A stretch of DNA of 64,000 nucleotides from Mixophyes australis (GCA_036250195.1 JAVHZZ010000012.1:92686115-92750114), one strand, 5' to 3'. Positions 45,701-55,233 are shown, numbered from the stretch's first letter. The notes: generated from the letters alone by a model not told the origin. Translations and numbers: made by a program.

Positions 45701-47949
45701 CACAGATACACATATAACACGTCTCCAACACACCTATATACCAGACATACACATGTAACACGCTTCCAATACATTCATATTCCACAGATACACATATAAC
45801 ACGTCTCCAACACACCTATATACCAGACATACACATGTAACACACTTCCAATACATTCATATTCCACAGATACACATATAACACGTCTCCAACACACCTA
45901 TATACCAGACATACACATGTAACACACTTCCAATACATTCATATTCCACAGATACACATATAACACGTCTCCAACACACCTATATACCAGACATACACAT
46001 GTAACACACTTCCAATACATTCATATTCCACAGATACACATATAACACGTCTCCAACACACCTATATACCAGACATACACATGTAACACGCTTCCAATAC
46101 ATTCATATTCCACAGATACACATATAACACGTCTCCAACACACCTATATACCAGACATACACATGTAACACACTTCCAATACATTCATATTCCACAGATA
46201 CACATATAACACGTCTCCAACACACCTATATACCAGACATACACATGTAACACACTTCCAATACATTCATATTCCACAGATACACATATAACACGTCTCC
46301 AACACACCTATATACCAGACATACACATGTAACACGCTTCCAATACATTCATATTCCACAGATACACATATAACACGTCTCCAACACACCTATATACCAG
46401 TCATACACATGTAACACGTCTCCAACACACCTATATACCAGAGAAAACAAACCTACAGAATGCCTCTAATTAGGGGGCACAAGCTCACAGTATGGCAGGG
46501 ACTACATGATCCCCAACAGTACAGGGGCCACAGACTAATACCACACCAAAACATGGCTGTTTCTCATTGGTCACTGGATCCCCACAGGCAAGGGCCACAG
46601 ACTGTCTGTATATCAGGTGCCCACAGTCCAAAGGCAAAACCTTACTATAAATCAGGGACTCAGGATCCACTCACATTCCAAGGGCCACATGCCAGCTATG
46701 AATCAGGGGGCACACACTGGCTGTATACCATGGGCCCTACATCTTACACACCAGGGGCCACAGACTGACTATGAATCAAGGGCCACAGAATTGCTGCATA
46801 TCATGGCCCCAGGATTCCTCCACACTCCCAGGATGACAGACTGGCTGTTTACCAGGGACCTGTATCCCCGACACTCCAGGGGCCACAGATTGGGGGATCC
46901 TGGGCCCTTGGTATGCAGCCAATCTGTGGAACTGGGAGTGTGGGGGATACTGGGACCCTGGTAATCAGTCAGCCTGGGGCCCAGGATCCCCCATACTTCA
47001 GGAGCCACAGGCCGTTTACCATGGGCCCAGGATCCCCCACACTAAAGTGGCCACAGACTGGCTGCATACCAAGGGCCCAGGATCGCCCAGACTTCTGGGG
47101 CCACAGACTGGCTGTTTACCAGAGGCCCAGTATAATCTACACTCCAGGGGCCACAGACTGGCTGCATTCCAAGGGCCCATGATCGCCCACACTCCCGGTG
47201 CCATTGCCTAGCTGTTTACCTGGGGCCCAGGATCCCCCATACTTCAGGGGCCACAAACTGGCTGCATGCCAGGAGCCCAGGATCCTCCAGACTCCAGGAA
47301 CAACTAGCTGTTTACCAGGGGCCCAGGATCGCCCAGACTCCCGGGCCCACAAATTGGCTGTTTACCAGAGGCCCAGGATCCCCTACACTCCAGGGGCCAC
47401 AGATTTGGTGTACACAAGGGGCCCAGGATCCCGCAGACTCCGGGGGCCACAGATTGGTTGTTTACAAGAGGCCCAGTATCCCCCACACTCCAGGGGCCAC
47501 AGACTGGCTGTTTATCTGGGGCCCAGGATCCCCCAGACTCCAGGGGCCACAGGCTGGCTGTTTACCAGAGGCCCAGTATCCCCCATACTCCAGGGGCCAC
47601 AGGCTGGCTGTTTACCAGAGGCCCAGTATCCCCTACACTCCAGGGGCCACTGATTGGATGTTTACCAGGGGCCCAGTATCCCCTATACTCCAGGGGCCAC
47701 AGGCTGGCTGTTTACCATAGGCCCTGCAGCCCCCATACTCCAGGGGCCACAGGCTGGCTGTTTACCAGAGGCCCAGTATCCCCTACACTCCAGGGGCCAC
47801 AGGCTGGCTGTTTACCAGAGGCCCAGTATCCCCTACACTCCAGGGGCCCAGTATCCCCCGGACTCCCGGGGCCACAGGCTGGCTATGAAGCAGGTGAGGG
47901 TGACGGCAGACTCACCGAAGCTGGGGGTGAGGTTGGTGATCTCCGCCAT
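33487..47949 (-). CDS. SYT11: SYT11, synaptotagmin-11 (four coding exons)
   Basis: SYT11 is a vesicle membrane protein with two C2 domains that restrains endocytosis and vesicle traffic in neurons and other cells. Exons join 47949-47916, 38913-38096, 35617-35497 and 33797-33487 to give 427 codons plus TAG (431 in human). All junctions are GT-AG and in phase. A short lumenal N-terminus ([11 protein letters not shown]) is followed by one membrane segment at about residues 16-40, then the family-typical linker [21 protein letters not shown]2A is at about 154-280 and C2B at about 290-420. In C2A the calcium loop reads [11 protein letters not shown], with Ser where calcium-binding synaptotagmins have Asp, a hallmark of SYT4/SYT11. 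C2B retains IDFDRTTKN. Confidence 0.97.
34030..35365. repeat. 61-bp purine-rich minisatellite, about 21 copies, SYT11 intron 3
   Basis: The unit contains gagaagcatcagaaaggcag, then tcaggagagcagcaggaagc and tgggacagtctatgaggaca. Some copies lose the last 20 bp. On the SYT11 sense strand it is pyrimidine-rich with CTCCTGACTGCC words, that is, branch-point-like motifs before pyrimidine tracts. It lies between coding exons 3 and 4. Confidence 0.97.
35497..35617 (-). CDS. SYT11: SYT11 coding exon 3 (start of C2B)
   Basis: This 121-bp exon, not long enough for ORF calling, encodes residues 285-324: [20 protein letters not shown] and [20 protein letters not shown]. The acceptor is TATTTTCACAG and the donor GTAGCA. 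LPRMD supplies the first C2B calcium-site Asp. Confidence 0.95.
35630..36140. other. SYT11 intron 2, unique part
   Basis: No exon or transposon is recognised. It contains two tandem TTAGGG words at 35899-35910, too few to mean anything alone. Confidence 0.45.
36144..36242. repeat. 99-bp direct repeat, left copy
   Basis: This 99-bp sequence starts atacacacctcatactctta and ends atatactgtttgat. It recurs at 37266-37364 with a single mismatch (actactt against actattt). The 33-bp array lies exactly between the two copies. Confidence 0.97.
36243..37265. repeat. 33-bp minisatellite (family M33b), about 31 copies, SYT11 intron 2
   Basis: The same unit as 22800-25190, accccctcccctatatatac plus acacacagcaccg. 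Most copies are of the agcaccg subtype that predominates at the promoter-proximal end of the RIT1 array. It is bounded on both sides by the 99-bp direct repeat. Confidence 0.98.
37266..37364. repeat. 99-bp direct repeat, right copy
   Basis: This is the second copy of the 36144-36242 sequence with one mismatch. The left and right copies are 1122 bp apart. Confidence 0.97.
37370..37670. other. SYT11 intron 2, no feature seen
   Basis: This is unique sequence with a CTT/GTT microsatellite near 37547-37566. There is no exon-like signal. Confidence 0.4.
37690..38014 (-). mobile_element. tRNA-derived SINE, full-length-like copy
   Basis: Read on the minus strand, the head has an A box TGGCTCAGTGGTTAG (38011-37997) and a B box GAGTTCGATTCC (37967-37956), the internal Pol III promoter of a tRNA. 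The body includes the CACGCAAACACGGGGAGAAC stretch. The tail ends GGCGCTATATAAATAAAT followed by GATGATGAT repeats. GATGATGATGA on both sides may be a target duplication. The head lies about 80 bp from the SYT11 exon 2 donor, inside intron 2 and in the sense orientation. Confidence 0.88.
38096..38913 (-). CDS. SYT11: SYT11 coding exon 2 (membrane segment, linker, C2A)
   Basis: This 818-bp exon begins by completing Asp12 (acceptor CTCCTGGTAG) and ends KRNIQ before GTGAGT. It encodes the membrane anchor [19 protein letters not shown], the cytosolic linker, and all of C2A from [15 protein letters not shown]. Codons read beyond 38096 are intron. Confidence 0.97.
39128..42985. repeat. 40-41-bp minisatellite, about 95 copies, SYT11 intron 1
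   Basis: The unit contains taatacacagacatcaggac, then acactgacctctcc with gtcctcc, ctcctcc or cctcctcc. Cassettes with tgtgctctcc, catctcc or ccccgcccccc recur, showing block duplications inside the array (for example the similar stretches near 39900-40270 and 40440-40570). Long open frames on both strands are artefacts. Confidence 0.98.
43060..46443. repeat. 82-bp dimeric satellite (two 41-bp monomers), about 40 copies
   Basis: Monomer A holds cgcttccaatacattcatat and monomer B holds cgtctccaacacacctatat. They share the frame cacatRtaacac at the start and alternate strictly A-B through most of the array. Occasional B-B steps occur near 43860, 44070, 44930 and 45140. Divergence between dimers is very low. 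It lies in SYT11 intron 1 directly after the 40-bp array. Confidence 0.97.
46460..47882. repeat. 50-bp minisatellite, diverged to homogeneous, SYT11 intron 1
   Basis: The unit contains ggggccacagactggctgtt and taccagaggcccagtatccc. Copies near 46460-47100 are degraded, while those near 47450-47850 are almost identical, so the array is youngest next to the first SYT11 exon. It stops about 33 bp short of the exon 1 donor. Confidence 0.93.
47916..47949 (-). CDS. SYT11: SYT11 coding exon 1 (start codon)
   Basis: A 34-bp coding segment: ATG at 47949, [11 protein letters not shown] plus one base, then donor GTGAGT at 47915. The hanging G joins AT of exon 2 to make Asp12. MAEIT...PSF is the SYT11 N-terminus. 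Confidence 0.94.
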
Positions 47950-48235
47950 GCTGCCGTCTATGAGATGCTGCGGGCACCTGCTGGTCCTGATGCAAGCTCA
48001 GACCACGCCCATCTGACGGAAACAGCCGAACGCACGAAGCCTCGCACGCCCAGTGCCGAGTCCGCCATCTTACAACACCCAGACACACCCAGTGCTGCTA
48101 CACCCTGTGCTCATCCTGTCTGCCTGCACAAAGGTGGCAGCGCTCCAGCAGTGTCCTCATAGTCTGTCCTTCCCATTCACAGGGGACACAGAGGAAAAGC
48201 AGAATATCACAGGGGAGTATGCCAGGGCCCTCCCA
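47950..48235 (-). promoter_or_regulatory. SYT11: SYT11 5' UTR and promoter island
   Basis: This is about 285 bp of unique, moderately CpG-rich sequence between two arrays. On the minus strand it contains AAGATGGCGG (48071-48062), a YY1-type element usually placed at or just after a transcription start, so transcription may begin near 48070-48080. No TATA box is seen. The true start needs transcript data. Confidence 0.5.
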
Positions 48236-48239
48236 ATAA

Positions 48240-50325
48240 TGTAATATAAGGGTGGAGGGACAGTGACATTGCTGGAAATCTCACTAATGATGTGATATGT
48301 GGGTGGTGACCCCAGTAATGTGATATGTGGGTGGTGACCCCAGTAATGGGATATGAGGGTGGTGACCCCAGTAATGGGATATGAGGGTGGAGACCCCAGT
48401 AATGTGATATGTGGGTGGTGACCCCAGTAATGTGATATGAGGGTGGAGACCCCAGTAATGTGATATGTGGGTGGTGACCCCAGTAATGTGATATGAGGGT
48501 GGAGACCCCAGTAATGTGATATGTGGGTGGTGACCCCAGTAATGTGATATGAGGGTGGAGACCCCAGTAATGTGATATGTGGGTGGTGACCCCAGTAATG
48601 TGATATGAGGGTGGAGACCCCAGTAATGTGATATGTGGGTGGTGACCCCAGTAATGTGATATGAGGGTGGAGACCCCAGTAATGTGATATGTGGGTGGTG
48701 ACCCCAGTAATGTGATATGAGGGTGGAGACCCCAGTAATGTGATATGTGGGTGGTGACCCCAGTAATGTGATATGTGGGTGGTGACCCCAGTAATGTGAT
48801 ATGAGGGTGGAGACCCCAGTAATGTGATATGTGGGTGGTGACCCCAGTAATGTGATATGTGGGTGGTGACCCCAGTAATGTGATATGAGGGTGGTGACCC
48901 CAGTAATGTGATATGTGGGTGGTGACCCCAGTAATGTGATATGAGGGTGGAGACCCCAGTAATGTGATATGTGGGTGGTGACCCCAGTAATGTGATATGA
49001 GGGTGGAGACCCCAGTAATGTGATATGTGGGTGGTGACCCCAGTAATGTGATATGAGGGTGGAGACCCCAGTAATGTGATATGTGGGTGGTGACCCCAGT
49101 AATGTGATATGTGGGTGGTGACCCCAGTAATGTGATATGAGGGTGGAAACCCCAGTAATGTGATATGTGGGTGGAGACCCCAGTAATGTGATATGTGGGT
49201 GGTGACCCCAGTAATGGGATATGTGGGTGGTGACCCCAGTAATGTGATATGTGGGTGGTGACCCCAGTAATGGGATATGTGGGTGGAGACCCCAGTAATG
49301 TGATATGTGGGTGGTGACCCCAGTAATGTGATATGAGGGTGGTGACCCCAGTAATGTGATATGTGGGTGGTGACCCCAGTAATGTGATATGAGGGTGGAG
49401 ACCCCAGTAATGTGATATGAGGGTGGAGACCCCAGTAATGTGATATGTGGGTGGTGACCCCAGTAATGTGATATGTGGGTGGTGACCCCAGTAATGTGAT
49501 ATGTGGGTGGTGACCCCAGTAATGTGATATGAGGGTGGAAACCCCAGTAATGTGATATGTGGGTGGAGACCCCAGTAATGTGATATGTGGGTGGTGACCC
49601 CAGTAATGGGATATGTGGGTGGTGACCCCAGTAATGTGATATGAGGGTGGTGACCCCAGTAATGGGATATGTGGGTGGTGACCCCAGTAATGTGATATGA
49701 GGGTGGAGACCCCAGTAATGTGATATGTGGGTGGAGACCCCAGTAATGTGATATGTGGGTGGTGACCCCAGTAATGTGATATGAGGGTGGAGACCTCAGT
49801 AATGTGATATGAGGGTGGAGACCCCAGTAGTGTGATATGAGTGTGGAGACCCCATTAATGTGATATGAGGGGGGAGTCCTTAGTAATGTGATATGAGGTT
49901 GGAGCCCCAGTAATGTTATATGAGAGTGGAGACCTCAGTAATGTGATATGAGGGGGGAGTCCTTAGTAATGTGATATGAGGATGGAGACCCCAGTAATGT
50001 GATATGAGGGTGGAGACCCCAGTAGTGTGATACGAGGATGGAGACCCCAGTAATGTGATATGAGGGTGCAGTGATATCGGTGGAGACCCCAGTAATGTGA
50101 TATGAGGTTGGAGCCCCAGTAATGTTATATGAGAGTGGAGACCTCAGTAATGTGATATGAGGGGGGAGTCCTTAGTAATGTGATATGAGGATGGAGACCC
50201 CAGTAATGTGATATGAGGGTGGAGACCCCAGTAGTGTGATACGAGGATGGAGACCCCAGTAATGTAATATGAGGGTGCAGTGATATCGGTGGAGACCCCA
50301 GTATTGTGATATGAGGTGACTACCC
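48240..50325. repeat. 28-bp minisatellite, about 74 copies, upstream of SYT11
   Basis: The unit is gtgatatgtgggtggtgacc plus ccagtaat. Over 48380-49080 the gtgggtggtgacc and gagggtggagacc versions mostly alternate, giving a 56-bp dimer. After about 49790 the copies diverge, and a block of about 209 bp is duplicated (49886-50094 against 50095-50303). Confidence 0.97.
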
Positions 50326-50329
50326 TCCT

Positions 50330-50627
50330 GTGTGCCCTTCTGACGCGTTTTGTCAATAACACTAATTCACCGGGTATATAAAGCTCCTCCATAGCTGTAT
50401 CAGCCAATCAATATGTTCACTAATGTTACCTGCACAGAAAACACATTATTGCACACAAATTGTTCAAATAATATTACATTCTGTATACAATGAGCCATTT
50501 CTTAGTACATAACGACAAAATATTTTATACATATTATGTTTATTTTAAACAAAAAATTGAATGTACATAATATCCCGTGCAGAATGTACCACTATGCCAG
50601 TAGTGATAACTGAACGGAGAATCGTAT
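50330..50627. other. No feature seen
   Basis: This is AT-rich unique sequence between the 28-bp array and the hAT-type MITE. Confidence 0.4.
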
Positions 50628-50635
50628 TTAAGAAC

Positions 50636-50801
50636 CAGAGCCATAACTTAGAATTCTAGTGCCCTGGGCGAGAAAGACAAATGCCGCCCCCCTAGCCCTC
50701 AATTTTAACCAAATTAACCTAAAATATTCCTAAATTGCGCCCCCCTTCAGTGTTGCGCCCTGGGCGGTCGCCCCTGTCGCACAGCCCTAGTTACGGCCCT
50801 G
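50636..50801. mobile_element. hAT-type MITE with 8-bp target duplication
   Basis: This 166-bp element has inverted ends CAGAGCCATAACTTAG and, on the other strand, CAGGGCCGTAACTAG. It is flanked by a perfect 8-bp direct repeat TTAAGAAC (50628-50635 and 50802-50809). CAG-type ends with an 8-bp duplication are diagnostic of the hAT superfamily. It is non-autonomous, with no coding capacity. Confidence 0.9.
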
Positions 50802-50966
50802 TTAAGAACACATGATCTAGCTGATATTTACTAGAATTAGCTTTCAGTGTGTAACCTAATGTTCTAGCATGGGTGATATTTGTATCCTGGATCCTAGACC
50901 AGAAGACTCCTCCCAGAGCTTTACAACCAATGACTACTTGTAGTAAAAGCTTAGGGGTATATTCAG

Positions 50967-51131
50967 TTAGGTCCGGAGATCTAGGTTACGCTCGCTCCAG
51001 AACGGCCGGTGAAGGTACTACGGGTTACCGCAATAACGCAGATTTCCCTTCATCACCCCCATAGGGTTGTTGCAGTGCTGTATTACCCTATGTAATGCAC
51101 AACTCCTGCATAACCGCGATCTCTGGCCTAA
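50967..51131. mobile_element. Inverted-repeat element, possible MITE
   Basis: Left end TTAGGTCCGGAGATCTAGGT and right end (reverse complement) TTAGGCCAGAGATCGCGGTT match imperfectly over about 24 bp around a 120-bp core. No clear target duplication is visible, so class and limits are uncertain. Confidence 0.5.
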
Positions 51132-51139
51132 TGTGACTA

Positions 51140-52655
51140 CCAGAGACACTATGAAACTTCTATCTATACACCTAGGTTTCCCCATACATTAGTATATTAC
51201 TATACTTGTTGTCTCGCTCGGCATATTTAGCATAAAATTAGTTTTCTTAGTCCACACCATGGCCTATGATTATATTTGTATAATGTGTATATGATTTCCA
51301 TGCAGTATTTCAGTATATGCTCTGTATAGAGGAATAATACATACTCATCATTATGAACTGTGATAGATTCAGGAATATCCATGTATGAAAATGGATTTTG
51401 TGGTCATTTATTTATCAAGAGCTACAGACAATAGTCAATAAATAAAGATCGATAGCCAAAGAACAAACACTTTCATACCATTTATCTAAGAGAAAATCCC
51501 AGTGTGTGGTTCTTCAAGAAGAAGATATGAATTGAATTTATGTTGCTTGGCAAGTGTGTGGATTATAGAGGCCTACAGTGTTGTACAGTACTGACGAGTC
51601 ACCGTGACTATATGTGAAAGTCATTATCCAAGACTTCACATTGAACTCTAATTATTATAAATGTACATTGATCAAAATACTCAAACACAGGGATAAATAT
51701 GACTCCCAACTAATAATTTTAATAAATACACATAACTACATATATATTCTAATAACAGTTTGTTCCTCCAATGATTTAAGATAAAGTTGAATGTTATAAA
51801 ACACATTCCTGTCTATCTGGACATGAGCTGGGGGAAAATTCTTGGTGTACTATTTTATTTCAGGGTGACAACATGTCCAGCCTATACATTCATGAACTAT
51901 ACAGAAAAACACATATAAACCATATAACCTAGTACAGGGTATTTATTGATTTATCCGGGGTAAGGAGCAGAGGAGAGGGAGCGTAGTCCCAGGATACATG
52001 TTCACCACCCACTTACCTGGAGCATGAAGGGTAATGCCCAGAACACATATTACTCAGTACAAGAGTTATAGAGCCGTCTTGTCCCGTTATATATAAACCA
52101 CGTTCCCACATCTAATTGGATTTGTCTCCTATTACATGTATATAATAGGTAATCAGTTCTATTGAGGATATAAACCAAATTCTCTTTGTACCACCATGAA
52201 CAGGAGGCGGTGGTATAGATTTTTATATGTAGGCTGTTTTGGGTCGGGATCTAAGCTCATACTAGAGCTGGATAAGCCTAGAAGCGTAGACCAGGGGTGC
52301 AGACAGATATTATGTCATTTCTTCTCTAGCAATGTGGATATCTCTCTAAATAATAGACGTCTAAGGGCATGGCCACCAAATATGATAATAAACCACTCTG
52401 ATCACCTTCCTGCCAACACAAAGGGGGATGGACGTTATCACAAGCGGTCAGCCGTGTTGGCATTAAGATTCAGCGGGTTTCACCAGTCAAGGCTTCCCCA
52501 CGCTTACCTTCTCTCCTGCTCATGTACCAGATTGTATCATATTGTAAAGTGAGGGAATTGATGAGGATATTCCCTAGGATCACCCTTTTACAGGAATGAT
52601 ACCTTTTCTCATAGAGGAATAATAACAAATTTCAACTGGAAATGTCTAAACCGCT
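51140..52655. other. Intergenic, no gene recognised
   Basis: This is AT-rich unique sequence. The 118-codon open frame at 52196-52552 (plus) has no domain signal and no flanking splice context that I can support. Confidence 0.45.
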
Positions 52656-52661
52656 GGTCTC

Positions 52662-53435
52662 TTGGTAGCTTGCAAAGAGGAACATACTATCCCCTACAGA
52701 ACTCTGTCCAAGCTCCTCACTCTTACATACAAGGCCCTCGCCAACTCCACTGCACCCTACATCTCCTCCCTCCTCTCTACTCACACTCCATCCCGCCCTC
52801 TCCGATCTGCCAATAACCGTCGCCTATCTTCCCCCCTCATCACCTCCTCCCACGCGCGTATCCAAGACTTCACCCGCGCTGCCCCCCTCCACTGGAACAA
52901 GCTCCCTCCCTCCATCAGGACTTCCTCTAACCTGTCCAGTTTCAAATGGGCTTTAAAAACCCACCTTTTTCTTAAAGCCTTCCAGTCTCCCACTTAACTA
53001 CCTACCTTATCCTCTGCCTCTCCCCCTTCTTTCCCCTTCCCTGCCTCCGTCCCTCTACTCTCCCTCTCTCCCCTGCGTTCTCCGTCTGTCCACCCTTCCC
53101 CTTATATTGTACGCTCCTCTGAGCAGGGCCATCTCTCCTCCTGTTTCCACCACTTCTAACTCTGCTCTCCAGCTACTTTGCCCTCCTCCTCGAGGGCCCT
53201 CCTCCCCCTCTGGGGTTCTCCCTGTCTTCCGCGCCCTCCTTTTGGGCCCCGTCATTTGCGGATACTCCCCCCGCCCTCACTAGCTGTGCATTGAGCTTAC
53301 CGAGTTACTGTGCTTTATGTTTACTGTACTGTGCTGTCTCATCTTGTATTGTATTTCATTTTTGTCCCTGTACGTCGCCACGGACACCTTGTGGCGCCCT
53401 ATAAATAAAAATTAATAATAATAATAATAATATCA
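52662..53435 (+). pseudogene. L2/CR1-like LINE, C-terminal RT end and 3' UTR
   Basis: A 5'-truncated LINE copy. The frame from about 52690 reads KLLTLTYKALANSTAPYISS, later PLRSANNRRL, then the conserved end HWNKLPPSIRTSSNLSSFKW followed by LKTHLF, which is typical of vertebrate L2/CR1/Rex-like ORF2 tails. A pyrimidine-rich 3' UTR follows. The element ends ttgtggcgccctataaataa and an AAT microsatellite, the usual short-repeat tail of this class. Confidence 0.8.
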
Positions 53436-53439
53436 AATA

Positions 53440-54190
53440 TTCAATGTAGGTCAGGAGATGTTGTGCCTCCATCTATATAACCATAGGAGAGAAACCTAGA
53501 TAAAAGGTAATTCGAATTATCCAATATTGGGGTCAAGGGGGGTGGGTATGTAGTCAAGTCACATGTCTAATGAATGAGTTTCAAATGGAACAAGATAGTC
53601 CAATAATATGGTAATTAAAGTATGCAGGGTCACTGCTCCAAAGGGTCAAGATGAGTGAAGTCTCCTCACTATCTGTTTCAATCTATACCTAGGATAAGGT
53701 CCCCGATAGCACAATCCAAGAACTCACTCACATGAGGAGCGTAGTAGTGTTATTAATGCCGTAAATTCCCCATCTCCATCACCAGAACATTGGGTGTTTT
53801 ATCATGTCAGATAAATGTAAAAATATGTTTCTGTATTTGGGTAATAATCTCTTCATGGACATGTAGAGGTATTGATTAAAAAAAAATCAGTTTTTGGTAG
53901 CACATTCATTTTAAATGCCATCATCGGAAATGATCTGCTGCCCGCCAGGCACGTCGATCCGCCTTCATACTGACAAATAAAGAAGGGTTCTCTGCACTGT
54001 ATTTTGTAATTATTGGTAATATAGAGTATTTAATTTTATTTACTGTCCGATGAAAGTCATAGTTGTGAGCTAAGACTCACTTTTCTAATTCTGGAATGTG
54101 AATAGGTAATGCCTCAGATTTAGTAGAATTTGTCTATCTCCTCTTATATTTTGCCAGGTGTAGAATCTGTTGGATTGTACTAAAAATATC
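53440..54190. other. Intergenic, no feature recognised
   Basis: This is unique AT-rich sequence between the LINE tail and the second SINE. No coding signal. Confidence 0.4.
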
Positions 54191-54194
54191 TTCT

Positions 54195-54482
54195 TATTAT
54201 TATCATTTATTTATATAGCGCCATTAAAGTATGCTGCGCTGTACAGAGAACTCACTCACATCAGTCCCTGCCCCCTTGGAGCTTACAGTCTATATTCCCT
54301 AACATACACACACACACACAGACTAGGGTCAATTTTGATAGCAGCCAATTAACCTACCAGTATGTTTTTGGAGTGTGTGAGGAAACCGGAGCGTCCGGAG
54401 AAAACCCACGCAAACACGGGGAGAACATACAAACTCCACACAAAGAGTCCTGGTCAGAATCAAACTCATGACCACGGTGCTG
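54195..54482 (-). mobile_element. tRNA-derived SINE, truncated second copy
   Basis: The same family as 37690-38014: tail GGCGCTATATAAATAAATG at the left, body CACGCAAACACGGGGAGAAC, and a mutated B box near 54450-54465. The A box and the 5' tip are missing; similarity ends near 54482, about 20 bp before the left LTR begins. Confidence 0.85.
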
Positions 54483-54503
54483 TGTGTCCCTGTTTATACT
54501 CTC

Positions 54504-55166
54504 TGTCAGGCGCCGTCCCCGATAATCCCATCAGACGGGGACCGACGGCTGCCTTCTCTGACGGAGCGCTGTTGCCTAGCAACAGACGCGCTGCGGTTTC
54601 CGCCCAAGCCTCCTGTTGGGCGCATGCGCCCTGCTCCGTCCCATTGCCTAGCAACGGGACACTACTTCACCGCAGCGTGCCGCCCTCTGGCTCCTCCAAT
54701 CACTTCCCAGCCTGTCCCTATTTAAACCTGGCTCTGGCGCCATTAGGGTGCCAGAGTAACAGGTTCTGTCTCTAGTATTCCAATAGTGTTTTCCCTGTTG
54801 TGACCCAGCTTCCCTGACCATTCTCCAGTGTTTCCGCTCTCCTGTTGTGACCCGCTTGTCGACCATCCTTCTATCTGCCTGACCCATATTGTTCCTGCGA
54901 CCTTGGCTTGTTGACTACCCTTCTGGATTCTCCTTTGTACCTTGCATTCCCGATTGGCTTGACCCAGACTGTCTGACCCTTCTACACTACACCAGCAACT
55001 GGCTAGTAGGACCGCGACCTGCGTGCCCTGTGCAGCGAAGTCCAAACCTCCTTGTGGGGGTCCCTGGCGAATACCAGGGGTACATTAGACTCCGCACCTG
55101 CTAGTTCAATAGTGCTAATACCGGTTAGTGTTCATTACAGTCCTCAGTAAGGCCTACAGCCTGACG
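54504..55166 (+). repeat. Left LTR of the chromovirus
   Basis: Starts TGTCAGG and ends CCTGACG, where the right LTR has CCTGACA, so the canonical 7-bp terminal inverted repeat is damaged by one base. It contains GTTGCCTAGCAAC (54571-54583), ATTGCCTAGCAAC (54643-54655) and an NRF1-like GGGCGCATGCGCCC (54618-54631). It is CpG-rich, as for a TATA-less promoter. Confidence 0.93.
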
Positions 55167-55233
55167 GTTTACTCTGGCCCTGACGCACGGCTCTGGGAAC
55201 CCTTCTGCCCGTGACCTCCTTTTGGGCCAATGA

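Noticed and set aside
48240..50325. CRISPR-like regular repeats in the 28-bp array
   Set aside because: Copies are directly adjacent with no unique spacers, and the context is a vertebrate gene.
52196..52552. 118-codon open frame as a possible gene
   Set aside because: There is no recognisable domain, no repetition of known motifs and no splice context; it is likely chance.
54362..54775. Open frame crossing the SINE and left LTR
   Set aside because: It joins two unrelated repeats and has no protein similarity that I recognise.
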